Assembly: GCA_947501275.1 (NCBI GenBank)
Contig: CANMVD010000003.1
Location: 372,001-436,000 of the forward strand
From: an uncultured Tateyamaria sp.
GTDB taxonomy: Bacteria; Pseudomonadota; Alphaproteobacteria; Rhodobacterales; Rhodobacteraceae
Reading direction: 5' to 3'
DNA length: 64,000 nt
Shown here: one piece after another, positions 52,984 to 61,134 of the stretch
Numbering within the stretch: position 1 is the first letter of the stretch
Layout of the letters: every line of letters begins with the position of its first letter
Translations under genes and position numbers: made by a program
Notes under the pieces: model-generated
What the model was told of the DNA's origin: nothing
Seen by the model: the letters and a program-made list of their open reading frames with translations, nothing else
The model's database searches: none

Positions 52984-54629
52984 GCCCTTCTCACACCCGT
53001 TTTCAAGTGATGTGGAACCGTCTGCTGGCGGTGGTCGAAGAACAGGGACAGGCGCTGATCCGTGCCGCCTTTAGTCCCATTGTGCGGGAATGTGGAGACA
53101 TTTCTGCCGGGATCTTTGATGCACAGGGGCGTATGTTGGCCCAAGCGGTCACAGGCACGCCCGGGCATATCAACACCATGGCCGAAGCCGTCCACATTCT
53201 GCGAACGCGCTTTGACGTCAGCACAATGCAGCCCGGCGACATCTACCTGACCAACGATCCATGGATCGCATCCGGCCATCTCAACGACTTTTTGCTGATG
53301 ATGCCTGTCTTTCATGCGGGGCGCGTGATCGGCTTTACAGCATGTACTTCGCATCTGGTCGATCTTGGCGGGCGCGGTATGGGCCCCGAGGGCAGCGACA
53401 TCTATGACGAGGGGCTGCTTATCCCGCCTTGTACCCTTGTGCGCGGCGGTGAAATCAACGCTCTGTTGATGGACATCGTGCGCGCCAATTCCCGCGAGCC
53501 AATCGCGAATGAAGGCGATATCTATGCCCTGATTGCCTGTTGTGAGGCCGGGTCCACACGCCTCACCCAGATGATGCAGGAATTTGACCTCTCAGATCTG
53601 GATGCCCTGTCAGACTATATCATTGACACATCCCGTCGCGGCACGATTGAAGCGATTGCAGAAATGCCCAGAGGCACGTGGCACAGTGTATTGCGCGTTG
53701 ACGGTTACGACGCGCCCATTGATCTGCACGCAACGCTGACAATCGCGGACGATCACCTTTTGCTGGATTTTGCGGGCACGGCGGGCTGTTCCCCCAAAGG
53801 CATCAATGTGCCGCTGAACTATGCCACGGCCTACGCCGTCTTTGCCTTGCGCTGCATCATCGGCCCCGACATTCCAAACAATGCCGGATCACTGGCACCG
53901 TTCAGGGTGCAGGCGCCACCGGGGTGCATCCTCAACGCCCAAGCCCCCGCCCCTGTTGCCATGCGCCACACGCTGGGCCAGATGACGCCCGATCTTGTGT
54001 ATGGGTGTCTGTCCCAGGCCCTGCCAGACGTTGTTCCGGCAGAAGGTGCGTCTTGTATGTACGACCTGCCCCTGCGCCACGTCGCACAAGCCGAGGATCG
54101 CGGCGACACCCAATTTGCATTGGAATTGGTGTTCAACGGTGGCACGGGCGCGCGCCCGGCCCTTGACGGTCTGTCTGCAACCGCTTTTCCCAGCGGGGTG
54201 TGGGGCAGTCAGATTGAAACAACCGAAGCTACAGCGCCTGTTCTGTTTCATCGCCGCGAATTGCGATGCGATTCAGGTGGTGCGGGGCGTATGCGCGGCG
54301 GTCTTGGGCAACGCATCGAATTGAGCAGCGCCAAGAACGAAGACATCCTGCTGTTTCTCTCGGTTGAGCGGGTGTTGAACCCCGCCAAGGGGCGCGATGG
54401 TGGCGAACCCGGCGCGCCCGGCCGCATTCGCCTTAGCGAGACGGGCCCGGATCTGCCGAGCAAGGGAGAGGTTGTCATACCCGCCGGCGAAGTACTTGTG
54501 TTCGAAACACCGGGCGGTGGCGGGTTTGGCCCTCCAGCGGCGCGCGCGCCATCCGATATTGCCCGCGACGTTGCCACCGGTATGGTCAGCCAAGAGGCCG
54601 CGCGACAAATTTACGGGGCCAAACCATGA
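52980..54629 (+). CDS. Hydantoinase/oxoprolinase subunit B
   Basis: 549 aa. HydB family: ISAGIFDAQGRMLAQAVTGTPGHI, YLTNDPWIASGHLNDF (metal and active-site loop) and C-terminal PSKGEVVIPAGEVLVFETPGGGGFGPP, the glycine-rich end typical of this subunit. It starts in a 4-nt overlap (ATGA) with subunit A, forming the usual heteromeric enzyme. With A it cleaves a cyclic amide; the exact ring is unknown. Confidence 0.92.
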   Translation: MSPSHTRFQVMWNRLLAVVEEQGQALIRAAFSPIVRECGDISAGIFDAQGRMLAQAVTGTPGHINTMAEAVHILRTRFDVSTMQPGDIYLTNDPWIASGHLNDFLLMMPVFHAGRVIGFTACTSHLVDLGGRGMGPEGSDIYDEGLLIPPCTLVRGGEINALLMDIVRANSREPIANEGDIYALIACCEAGSTRLTQMMQEFDLSDLDALSDYIIDTSRRGTIEAIAEMPRGTWHSVLRVDGYDAPIDLHATLTIADDHLLLDFAGTAGCSPKGINVPLNYATAYAVFALRCIIGPDIPNNAGSLAPFRVQAPPGCILNAQAPAPVAMRHTLGQMTPDLVYGCLSQALPDVVPAEGASCMYDLPLRHVAQAEDRGDTQFALELVFNGGTGARPALDGLSATAFPSGVWGSQIETTEATAPVLFHRRELRCDSGGAGRMRGGLGQRIELSSAKNEDILLFLSVERVLNPAKGRDGGEPGAPGRIRLSETGPDLPSKGEVVIPAGEVLVFETPGGGGFGPPAARAPSDIARDVATGMVSQEAARQIYGAKP

Positions 54630-55708
54630 TCCGCCCCGTGCCCTACGTTGCGAACATGGCTGCCTACCCGCTGGCCCAAATCGAGGTGTCGCCCGGCAAA
54701 ACCCTGGTGTCCCTGTCACAGAATGAAAGCCTGCGACCACCAAGCCCGATGGCAACCAAAGCTGCTGCCGATGCGGCTTTGGCGACGCATCTTTACCCCG
54801 ATCCGGATTGCATCGCACTGCGTGAAGGACTGGCCGCACATCACAGGCTCAATCTGGACACGATCCTGTGCGGCGCGGGTTCGCTGGATCTGATCGGATG
54901 CATCGCGCGCAGTTACGCCGGACCCGATGACGCCATCCTCGCCCCGGCCCACGCCTATCCGTTCTTCCGCACCGCCGCGCAGATGGCGCAGGCTCGGTTT
55001 GACACCTGCAAGGAAAAGGACGCGACGGTAGACGTTGATGCCCTATTGAATGCGGTGCGTGCTGATACGCGGATCGTGTTTGTTGCCAATCCCGGAAACC
55101 CAACCGGCACAAGGATACCGAATGCCGAGGTGAGGCGATTGAGGGCCGCATTGCACGCAGATATCCTGCTGGTGGTGGATGAGGCCTATGGCGAATTTGC
55201 AGACCACCTTGATGCCCCCACATTTGGCATGATCGCGCAAGGAAACACCGTCGTTTTGCGCACGTTTTCAAAGGCGTACGGGCTGGCAGGCTTTCGGGTT
55301 GGGTGGGGTGCTTTTCCGCCGGCTATCTTGCAACAGGTACGCAAAGTCATGAACCCAAACGCGATGTCGGCCCCTGCCCAAGCGGCCGCACATGCCGCGC
55401 TTTTGGATCACAGCTACATGCGAGAAACGTGCACGCAAACCGCCCAACTGCGGGACACTGCGATCTCGCGCCTGCGCGACGCCGGTTTCGATGTACTTCA
55501 GAGCCACACGAATTTCCTGTTGATACCGTTTAAAGGCAAGGCGCAGGCACTGGCGGCTGACGCGGCTTTGAAGGCCGAGGGGGTCGTCTTGCGCGCCCAA
55601 TCCGGCGCAGGCCTGCCACAAGCACTGCGCATGACCGTTGGCAAACCGGATCATATGAAACACGCCGTTGATCACCTGATCCGCTGGAAGCAGGAGCATC
55701 CGACATGA
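54626..55708 (+). CDS. HisC-like PLP aminotransferase
   Basis: 360 aa, fold-type I aminotransferase. PLP lysine about 216 in LRTFSKAYGLAGFRVGW, NPGNPTGTRIP and VVDEAYGEF are signature elements of the histidinol-phosphate aminotransferase group. There is no his operon nearby; in this operon it more likely transfers amino groups to or from a catabolic intermediate. 4-nt overlaps with hydantoinase B and the next gene tie it to the pathway. Confidence 0.88.
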   Translation: MIRPVPYVANMAAYPLAQIEVSPGKTLVSLSQNESLRPPSPMATKAAADAALATHLYPDPDCIALREGLAAHHRLNLDTILCGAGSLDLIGCIARSYAGPDDAILAPAHAYPFFRTAAQMAQARFDTCKEKDATVDVDALLNAVRADTRIVFVANPGNPTGTRIPNAEVRRLRAALHADILLVVDEAYGEFADHLDAPTFGMIAQGNTVVLRTFSKAYGLAGFRVGWGAFPPAILQQVRKVMNPNAMSAPAQAAAHAALLDHSYMRETCTQTAQLRDTAISRLRDAGFDVLQSHTNFLLIPFKGKAQALAADAALKAEGVVLRAQSGAGLPQALRMTVGKPDHMKHAVDHLIRWKQEHPT

Positions 55709-56448
55709 CATCATCCCGTGGGCGCGCCCGGTTAGGCTTGCTGGTGCCCTTTACCAACACAAACTTTGAACCTGACATGGCTCTGATGTGTCCGGGCGGC
55801 ATCTCGCTGCACACCGCCCGGATGGGCGGCTACGACGAAGATGAGATCCCCGACGCAGCCCAGATGCAGGGCTTGGGCGCGGCGGAGCTTGACGGACCAT
55901 TGGCCTTGCTGATGGGGGTAAAACCGGACGTTGTGATCTATGGCTGCACCTCGGCCACGCTGACCCATGGCCCTGCCTTTGATCGCGCTTTGGCGGCACG
56001 CATATCTGCGCAAAGCGGTGCCAAAACGGTGACCGCAGCGGGCGCTCTGGTGCATGCCTTGGAAACACTCGGCGTGCGCAAGATTGGATTTGCTTCGCCC
56101 TACGTGGCGGGCATCAACGACATGGCTGTGGCGTTCCTGGAGGACCAGGGTTTTGTCAGCGTTCAGCGGTCCGAAGTCAACGAGACGCTGGACAATACAG
56201 GACAAGGAGCGCTGAGCCCGGAAGACGTCTATGCACTGGGCAAACGCGCAGACCACCCGGATGCCGAAGCCATCGTGCTGTCATGCACGGATATGCGCAG
56301 CGTCGAGGTGCTCGCGCGGCTGGAGGCCGCCATACAAAAGCCGGTCATCAGCTCCAACCAGGCGATCCTGTTTCAGGCGCTCAGCCTGCTGGGGGTCCCC
56401 GACGCCGTGCCGGGCTTTGGCCGTTTGCTCGAAAGGACACGGACATGA
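55705..56448 (+). CDS. Asp/Glu-racemase-superfamily enzyme (maleate isomerase/AMDase-like)
   Basis: 247 aa. Two catalytic-type cysteines are present, Cys81 in VIYGCTSATLTHG and Cys194 in VLSCTDMRS, the arrangement of maleate cis-trans isomerase, aspartate racemase and glutamate racemase; arylmalonate decarboxylase keeps only the second. So isomerase or racemase activity is favoured over decarboxylation. VPFTNTNFEPD near the N-terminus fits the maleate isomerase/AMDase branch. Coupled by 4-nt overlaps on both sides. Confidence 0.8.
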   Translation: MTSSRGRARLGLLVPFTNTNFEPDMALMCPGGISLHTARMGGYDEDEIPDAAQMQGLGAAELDGPLALLMGVKPDVVIYGCTSATLTHGPAFDRALAARISAQSGAKTVTAAGALVHALETLGVRKIGFASPYVAGINDMAVAFLEDQGFVSVQRSEVNETLDNTGQGALSPEDVYALGKRADHPDAEAIVLSCTDMRSVEVLARLEAAIQKPVISSNQAILFQALSLLGVPDAVPGFGRLLERTRT

Positions 56449-57779
56449 CATTTGACGAGATTGCCGCCTTTGCCCTTGGCGATTGCGCCGTTCCCGACAG
56501 CGCGCTTGAGATGGCCGCAACCTTGCTGATCGACACGTTGGGAGTGGCCGCGGGGGCCAGTGACATGCAAGCAGGCGTGTTGGCACGCAATCATGCGGTG
56601 CGGTTTCAGGCCGCCGGGTCCGCAGATGATGCCGCCACCCTTCTGTTCGATGGACGCAGCGCTTCTTTGACAGGTGCGGCATTCGCGGCGGCCACGCAAA
56701 TCGACAACCTAGACGCCCATGACGGCTACAACCCGACCAAGGGGCATATCGGTTGCGCTGTGGTGCCCGCGCTGTGTGCCTTTGCCCAGCACATGCCGGA
56801 TCTGAGTGCGCGGGATGCCTTGGTTGCCTTGGCGATGTCCTATGAGATCTCTGCTCGGGCTGCGATCGCTTTGCATGCTTCGGTACAGGACTATCACACG
56901 TCCGGTGCGTGGAATGCACTTGGGGTCGCGGCCCTTGGGTGTCGGTTGCGCGGGCATTCCAGCGACACGCTGCGTCATGCCCTTGGCATCGCCGAATACC
57001 ACGGCCCCCGCAGCCAGATGATGCGCGAAATTGCGAACCCGACGATGTTGCATGACGGGTCCGGCATGGGTGCCTTGGTTGGGATGATGGCCGTTGTCAT
57101 GGCGCAGGATGGATTTCAGGGCGCGCCTGCCATTACTGTCGAAGCTCCCGATGCCGCACAACACTGGGCTGATCTGGGACGGCTTTGGACGATCGAACTC
57201 AACTACATCAAACCCTATCCGATCTGCCGTTGGGCCCATGCTGCGATTGATGCTCTTGATCAACTGATGCGCGGGCATGATCTGCTGCCCGACCAGATTG
57301 AGCGGGTCGACGTGCGTACATTTGCGCAGGCCGCCGCCCTTTTTCCCGGCATGCCCCAAACATCTTCGCAGGCCCAGTATTCGCTGCCATTTGCCCTCGC
57401 GACCCGACTGGTGCACGGCACAATTGCGCCCGAGCATATTCAGGGCGCTGGCTTGAGCGATCCCCATGTTGCCGCCGCGTTGGACAAGATCTCGGTGAGC
57501 GAAGACAAGCGCCACTCCGACCGTTTCCCGTTAGGGCGCTGGAGCGATGTGACGGTGCATACTGCGGATGGGCAAGTTTTACATTCAGGTGATGTTCACG
57601 CCAACGGCGGCCCCGAAATGCCGGTGTCTCTGGATGAGGTCGAGGCAAAGTTTCATGTCATGGCCGCCTGCCTGCCAGACGCGCGACGACACGCGTTATG
57701 GGGGCAGCGCGCCCGCTTGCTGGAGCCTCACGCCAAGTTCAGCGAACTGCTGGATCTGATCCAAGAGCCACCCGCATGA
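56445..57779 (+). CDS. MmgE/PrpD-family protein
   Basis: 444 aa from MTFDEIAAFALGDCAVPDS. MmgE/PrpD features: LIDTLGVAAGASD, the DAHDGYNPTKGHIGCAVVPA segment and IKPYPICRWAHAAIDAL. The superfamily includes 2-methylcitrate dehydratase, cis-aconitate decarboxylase and iminodisuccinate epimerase, so the reaction could be dehydration/hydration, decarboxylation or epimerisation of a carboxylate. The typical methylcitrate cycle genes (prpB, prpC) are absent, which argues against PrpD proper. 4-nt overlaps on both sides. Confidence 0.85.
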   Translation: MTFDEIAAFALGDCAVPDSALEMAATLLIDTLGVAAGASDMQAGVLARNHAVRFQAAGSADDAATLLFDGRSASLTGAAFAAATQIDNLDAHDGYNPTKGHIGCAVVPALCAFAQHMPDLSARDALVALAMSYEISARAAIALHASVQDYHTSGAWNALGVAALGCRLRGHSSDTLRHALGIAEYHGPRSQMMREIANPTMLHDGSGMGALVGMMAVVMAQDGFQGAPAITVEAPDAAQHWADLGRLWTIELNYIKPYPICRWAHAAIDALDQLMRGHDLLPDQIERVDVRTFAQAAALFPGMPQTSSQAQYSLPFALATRLVHGTIAPEHIQGAGLSDPHVAAALDKISVSEDKRHSDRFPLGRWSDVTVHTADGQVLHSGDVHANGGPEMPVSLDEVEAKFHVMAACLPDARRHALWGQRARLLEPHAKFSELLDLIQEPPA

Positions 57780-58735
57780 CCCGCGTTCTGCTGCACAACG
57801 ACAAGACGGACAATATGGCGGCAAAATTGCGCGCACGCTGTCCCGGCGCACAAATTGAAACGTGCAACACCTATGCGGAGCTGCCTGACAAAATCCGCAC
57901 CTTTCGTCCGGATGCCGTGTACACGGTCCGCTTTGCCGGAACGCCGGCCTATCCCCGTGCTGCCCTGTTCGGCGACGATGGCCCGGCATGGATTGCAAAC
58001 GGCGGTGCGGGGACCGATCACTTTGGGTCATGGGACACATCCCGCGTCACCGTCACCAATGCGGCGGGCGTGGCTGCGGACATGATGGCTGAATATGTGA
58101 TGGGCGGCTTTTTAAATTTCACCTTGGATGTGCCCGGATTGCAGGCAGACAAAACGGCACGACGCTGGCAAATACGCACGGTGCGCCCGTTGAAAAGTCA
58201 AACACTGCTGATTGTCGGCCTTGGTCATACTGGACGTGCGATTGCGTCGCGGGCCAAGGCGTTTGGAATGCATGTCCTTGGCACGCGCGCGCACCCTCAG
58301 GACATGCTCAATGTGGATGAAGTTCACCCATCTGACGCACTGCCCTCCTTGATGGGACGAGCCGATTTCATCGCGGTTTCAACACCTTTGACACAGCACA
58401 CCCAGGGGTTGATTGGGCGCTCGGCCTTTGCCCGGATCAAACCGGGCGCGATCTTGGCTGATGTGTCACGTGGCGGCGTTGTCGATCAAGCTGCCATGTA
58501 CGCGGCCTTGCAGGATGGTTCTCTTGCTGCGGCCATTGTCGACGTCTTCGAAACAGAGCCGCTGCCAACTGACAACCCCTTGTGGGATCTGGAAAATGTC
58601 ATTCTGTCCCCGCATTGCTCGTCTGTCTACGACGGGTGGGAGGAGGCATCCTTTGATCTGTTTCTCACAAACCTTGAGCATTGGATTGCGGCACGACCCT
58701 TGATGAACGTTGTCAATCCTGATCGGGGTTATTAA
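57776..58735 (+). CDS. D-2-hydroxyacid dehydrogenase
   Basis: 319 aa. Rossmann motif LIVGLGHTGRAIASRA, catalytic Arg in LADVSRGGVVDQAA, Glu in DVFETEPLPTDNPLW and His in LSPHCSS, the complete active site of the D-isomer-specific 2-hydroxyacid dehydrogenases. It reduces a 2-oxoacid or oxidises a D-2-hydroxyacid with NAD(P)H. Last of the six-gene overlapping operon (ATGA overlap with the MmgE/PrpD gene). The product class is consistent with 2-oxo/hydroxy-acid intermediates downstream of the amide hydrolysis. Confidence 0.9.
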   Translation: MTRVLLHNDKTDNMAAKLRARCPGAQIETCNTYAELPDKIRTFRPDAVYTVRFAGTPAYPRAALFGDDGPAWIANGGAGTDHFGSWDTSRVTVTNAAGVAADMMAEYVMGGFLNFTLDVPGLQADKTARRWQIRTVRPLKSQTLLIVGLGHTGRAIASRAKAFGMHVLGTRAHPQDMLNVDEVHPSDALPSLMGRADFIAVSTPLTQHTQGLIGRSAFARIKPGAILADVSRGGVVDQAAMYAALQDGSLAAAIVDVFETEPLPTDNPLWDLENVILSPHCSSVYDGWEEASFDLFLTNLEHWIAARPLMNVVNPDRGY

Positions 58736-58813
58736 CCGCACCAGCGGTTGTTTGGGGGATCCGATTCACCTGTCAGGGTACGGATCGTCGCGGGTAAATC
58801 GCCGGCAAACACC

Positions 58814-59605
58814 TCAGGAATCGTCGATGGGATTGGGCCCGGTATAACGCCAGCGGTAATGTGGTGGGGTCGGGCCTTTGTTGCGCCCGCCTTGCTGTTG
58901 TTGTTCCCATGCATGGGCCAGAATGCCCACCGAGCGTGAGAGGCAAAACAGCCCACGTGCCAACGGGGCAGCAAATCCCAACTCGGCAAAAATCACGGCT
59001 GTGGCACCATCGATATTCATGGGCACGGGCCTTCCCTTTTCCTGTGCCAACGCGTCTTCGATGCCGGTCGCAATGCTGGCGAAACGCCCGGACACAACGC
59101 CATCACCTGCGGCCTGCCTCACGAGATCCAGAAGACGGGGGGCACGCGGGTCCTTGGGTGTGTGAAACCGGTGTCCAAAACCGGGAACATACTGGCCATG
59201 ATCTATGCGCCATTGCTTCAGAACACGCGGCATTGCATCCAATCCAGCCTCGTCAATGGCCGTATAAAGTGCCACAGCTTGCTCTCCTGCACCGCCGTGA
59301 ACGTCATCCAGCATGTTCACGGCCGATGCCATCGCCCCATTCAACCCCACCCCGCAAGTCACTGCCATGCGCGCAGCTGCAATCGACGGGGCTTGCGGGC
59401 CATGATCAACAGCAGAGACAAGGGCGGCCTCGAGCAAACTGGCCTCGAGGGGCGACGGCAGATCGCCGCGCGTCATAAACCAGATCATTTGCGGGAAACT
59501 CACCGCGCCAATCAGATCCTCAATGGGGCGACCGCGCATTCGGATTTGGCCCGGCGCCATGTCGATAATCTCTGTTTGCCACCAATCGCTGACATCGCTG
59601 CTCAT
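58814..59605 (-). CDS. Short citrate-synthase-fold protein (citryl-CoA-lyase-like)
   Basis: 263 aa, far shorter than citrate synthase (about 430), keeping mostly the catalytic core. Active-site residues by alignment: His103 (DVHGGAGEQ), His145 (PGFGHRFHTPKDPRAP) and Asp199 (PMNIDGATAV), i.e. the citrate synthase His-His-Asp set. The size and pattern fit citryl-CoA lyase, which splits a CoA thioester of a 3-hydroxy-tricarboxylate into an oxoacid and an acyl-CoA. It overlaps by four nt the CoA-transferase gene, a natural partner that would make the CoA ester. Confidence 0.8.
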   Translation of the reverse strand: MSSDVSDWWQTEIIDMAPGQIRMRGRPIEDLIGAVSFPQMIWFMTRGDLPSPLEASLLEAALVSAVDHGPQAPSIAAARMAVTCGVGLNGAMASAVNMLDDVHGGAGEQAVALYTAIDEAGLDAMPRVLKQWRIDHGQYVPGFGHRFHTPKDPRAPRLLDLVRQAAGDGVVSGRFASIATGIEDALAQEKGRPVPMNIDGATAVIFAELGFAAPLARGLFCLSRSVGILAHAWEQQQQGGRNKGPTPPHYRWRYTGPNPIDDS

Positions 59606-60795
59606 ATCACGCCCTCCTCGGCGAGGGCGGTAATGTCATCGGGTGACAAACCCATCTCCTGCCATATCGCCATGTTTTGTGCCCCCAGCTCGGGCGGCGG
59701 CGTTTCAACTTGCAACGCAGCACCATCCAGTTTGAGACCCGTTCCCACAACAGAGATGTCGCGCCCGATGCCGGGAACATCCGCAAAGTGCTGCACCAAG
59801 CCTCTGTCGGCTACTTGCGGGTGATTTAGGATGTCCGGCACGCTCAAGACAGCACCTGCTGGCACGCCGATGGCATTGAGTGCGCGGGCCAAATCCCGGG
59901 CAGACCACGAAACCAGCGCCTCTTCGATCAAAGCGCGCAAGGCGAACCGATTGCGTTTGCGATCCTCGCGGGTGCGGAACTCCGGGGCGTCACGCAGATC
60001 CGCCAGACCAAGGAAATCCGTCAATTGCACCCACTGCTCATCTTTGTTTGCGGCAATGTTGATCGGCCCATCCGCCGTTTGAAACGTACCGGATGGGGCG
60101 GATGTGGGATTCTCGTTGCCGTGGGGGGCCGGATCAGCATCGGCAATCAGGTGGTTGGAAACCACCCAGCCCATCGTCGCCAACACGCTTTCCAACATCG
60201 AGCAATCGATAAATGCCCCGCGCGGGCGCCCGTTTAGAGCAGCCGCAATGGCAAAGGCGGCCGTCATCCCGCCCACCGTATCCGCCACTGGAAAGCCCGC
60301 CCGCAGTGGCGCACTCTCGGCGTCACCAGTGACCGACATAACTCCGGACACCCCCTGAATGATCTGGTCATAGGCCGGACGATCCACCCATGGCCCGGTT
60401 TGGCCAAATCCCGAAATGGCGCAGTAAATCAGGCGTGGATAGGCCGCGCGCAAGGTTTCATGATCCAAGCCAAGGCGCTGCATCACGCCGGGGCGAAAGT
60501 TCTCGACAACCACATCCGCACTGGCACAAAGCTGCAGGAACAGGCCCTTGCCGCGTGGATCCTTGAGGTTCAGCGTCACAGACTGTTTGCCTGCGTTCTG
60601 GGCCAGAAAGGACACGCCCATGCCCGCCTTGTTCAATTCCGGGTCGGCCCCGAGTTGGCGGGCCAGATCGCCGCGACCGGGGGCCTCGACCTTGATCACC
60701 TCGGCCCCCATATGCGCCAGTTGGTGACAGCAAAACGGCCCGGCCAGAACGTTTGTCAGATCCAACACACGGATGCCATTCAGCGGGGCGCTCAT
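59602..60795 (-). CDS. Class III (CaiB/BaiF) CoA-transferase
   Basis: 397 aa from MSAPLNGIRVLDLTNVLAGP; the extra 34 codons upstream are not used. Family motif RPAYDQIIQGVSGVMSVTG with nucleophilic Asp143, NFRPGVMQRLGL and ISGFGQTGPW. It moves CoA between carboxylic acids, typically from succinyl-CoA to the pathway substrate. First gene of a two-gene minus-strand unit with the short citrate-fold lyase (ATGA overlap); convergent to the hydantoinase operon. Confidence 0.9.
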   Translation of the reverse strand: MSAPLNGIRVLDLTNVLAGPFCCHQLAHMGAEVIKVEAPGRGDLARQLGADPELNKAGMGVSFLAQNAGKQSVTLNLKDPRGKGLFLQLCASADVVVENFRPGVMQRLGLDHETLRAAYPRLIYCAISGFGQTGPWVDRPAYDQIIQGVSGVMSVTGDAESAPLRAGFPVADTVGGMTAAFAIAAALNGRPRGAFIDCSMLESVLATMGWVVSNHLIADADPAPHGNENPTSAPSGTFQTADGPINIAANKDEQWVQLTDFLGLADLRDAPEFRTREDRKRNRFALRALIEEALVSWSARDLARALNAIGVPAGAVLSVPDILNHPQVADRGLVQHFADVPGIGRDISVVGTGLKLDGAALQVETPPPELGAQNMAIWQEMGLSPDDITALAEEGVI

Positions 60796-61134
60796 TCTGA
60801 CCTGTCCCCAGACCAACGAGCGGCAGAGGGCAGGTCCATCAAAATTCGAGAGTGCGACATGTGCGGGAGGGTAGTTGCAAAGTAGCCATCGATCCAACGG
60901 AAAAGCCCATCTCGTTCTCCAAAATAGCTAGGTCACTTTTTGCATCGTAGATGTCAGTACGACGCGCATAACCATTGCAGGCGCATGCAGCATCTACCAG
61001 TCGATCGTGCCTGCACGTGAACCACTATCAAGCCGTTGAAGCAAGGAAGCATTCCGCTTCATCAGCAGAATTGGTCGATTGATTTCGGCCGCGTAAGGGA
61101 TACCTCTGATCCAACCAGAGCAGACAATGATCAT
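60796..61134. other. Non-coding gap between two operons
   Basis: 339 nt separating the divergent CoA-transferase and ABC1-kinase genes; it must carry two promoters. No ORF here is convincing. A few short dyads are visible, e.g. CTCTG...CAGAG near 61105-61121, and GAAGC-ATTCC-GCTTC near 61045, but none stands out as a known regulatory motif. Confidence 0.4.

Noticed and set aside
56445-57779. MmgE/PrpD as part of a methylcitrate cycle
   Set aside because: No prpB or prpC homologue adjacent; the short citrate-fold protein is a lyase type and lies in the opposite unit.
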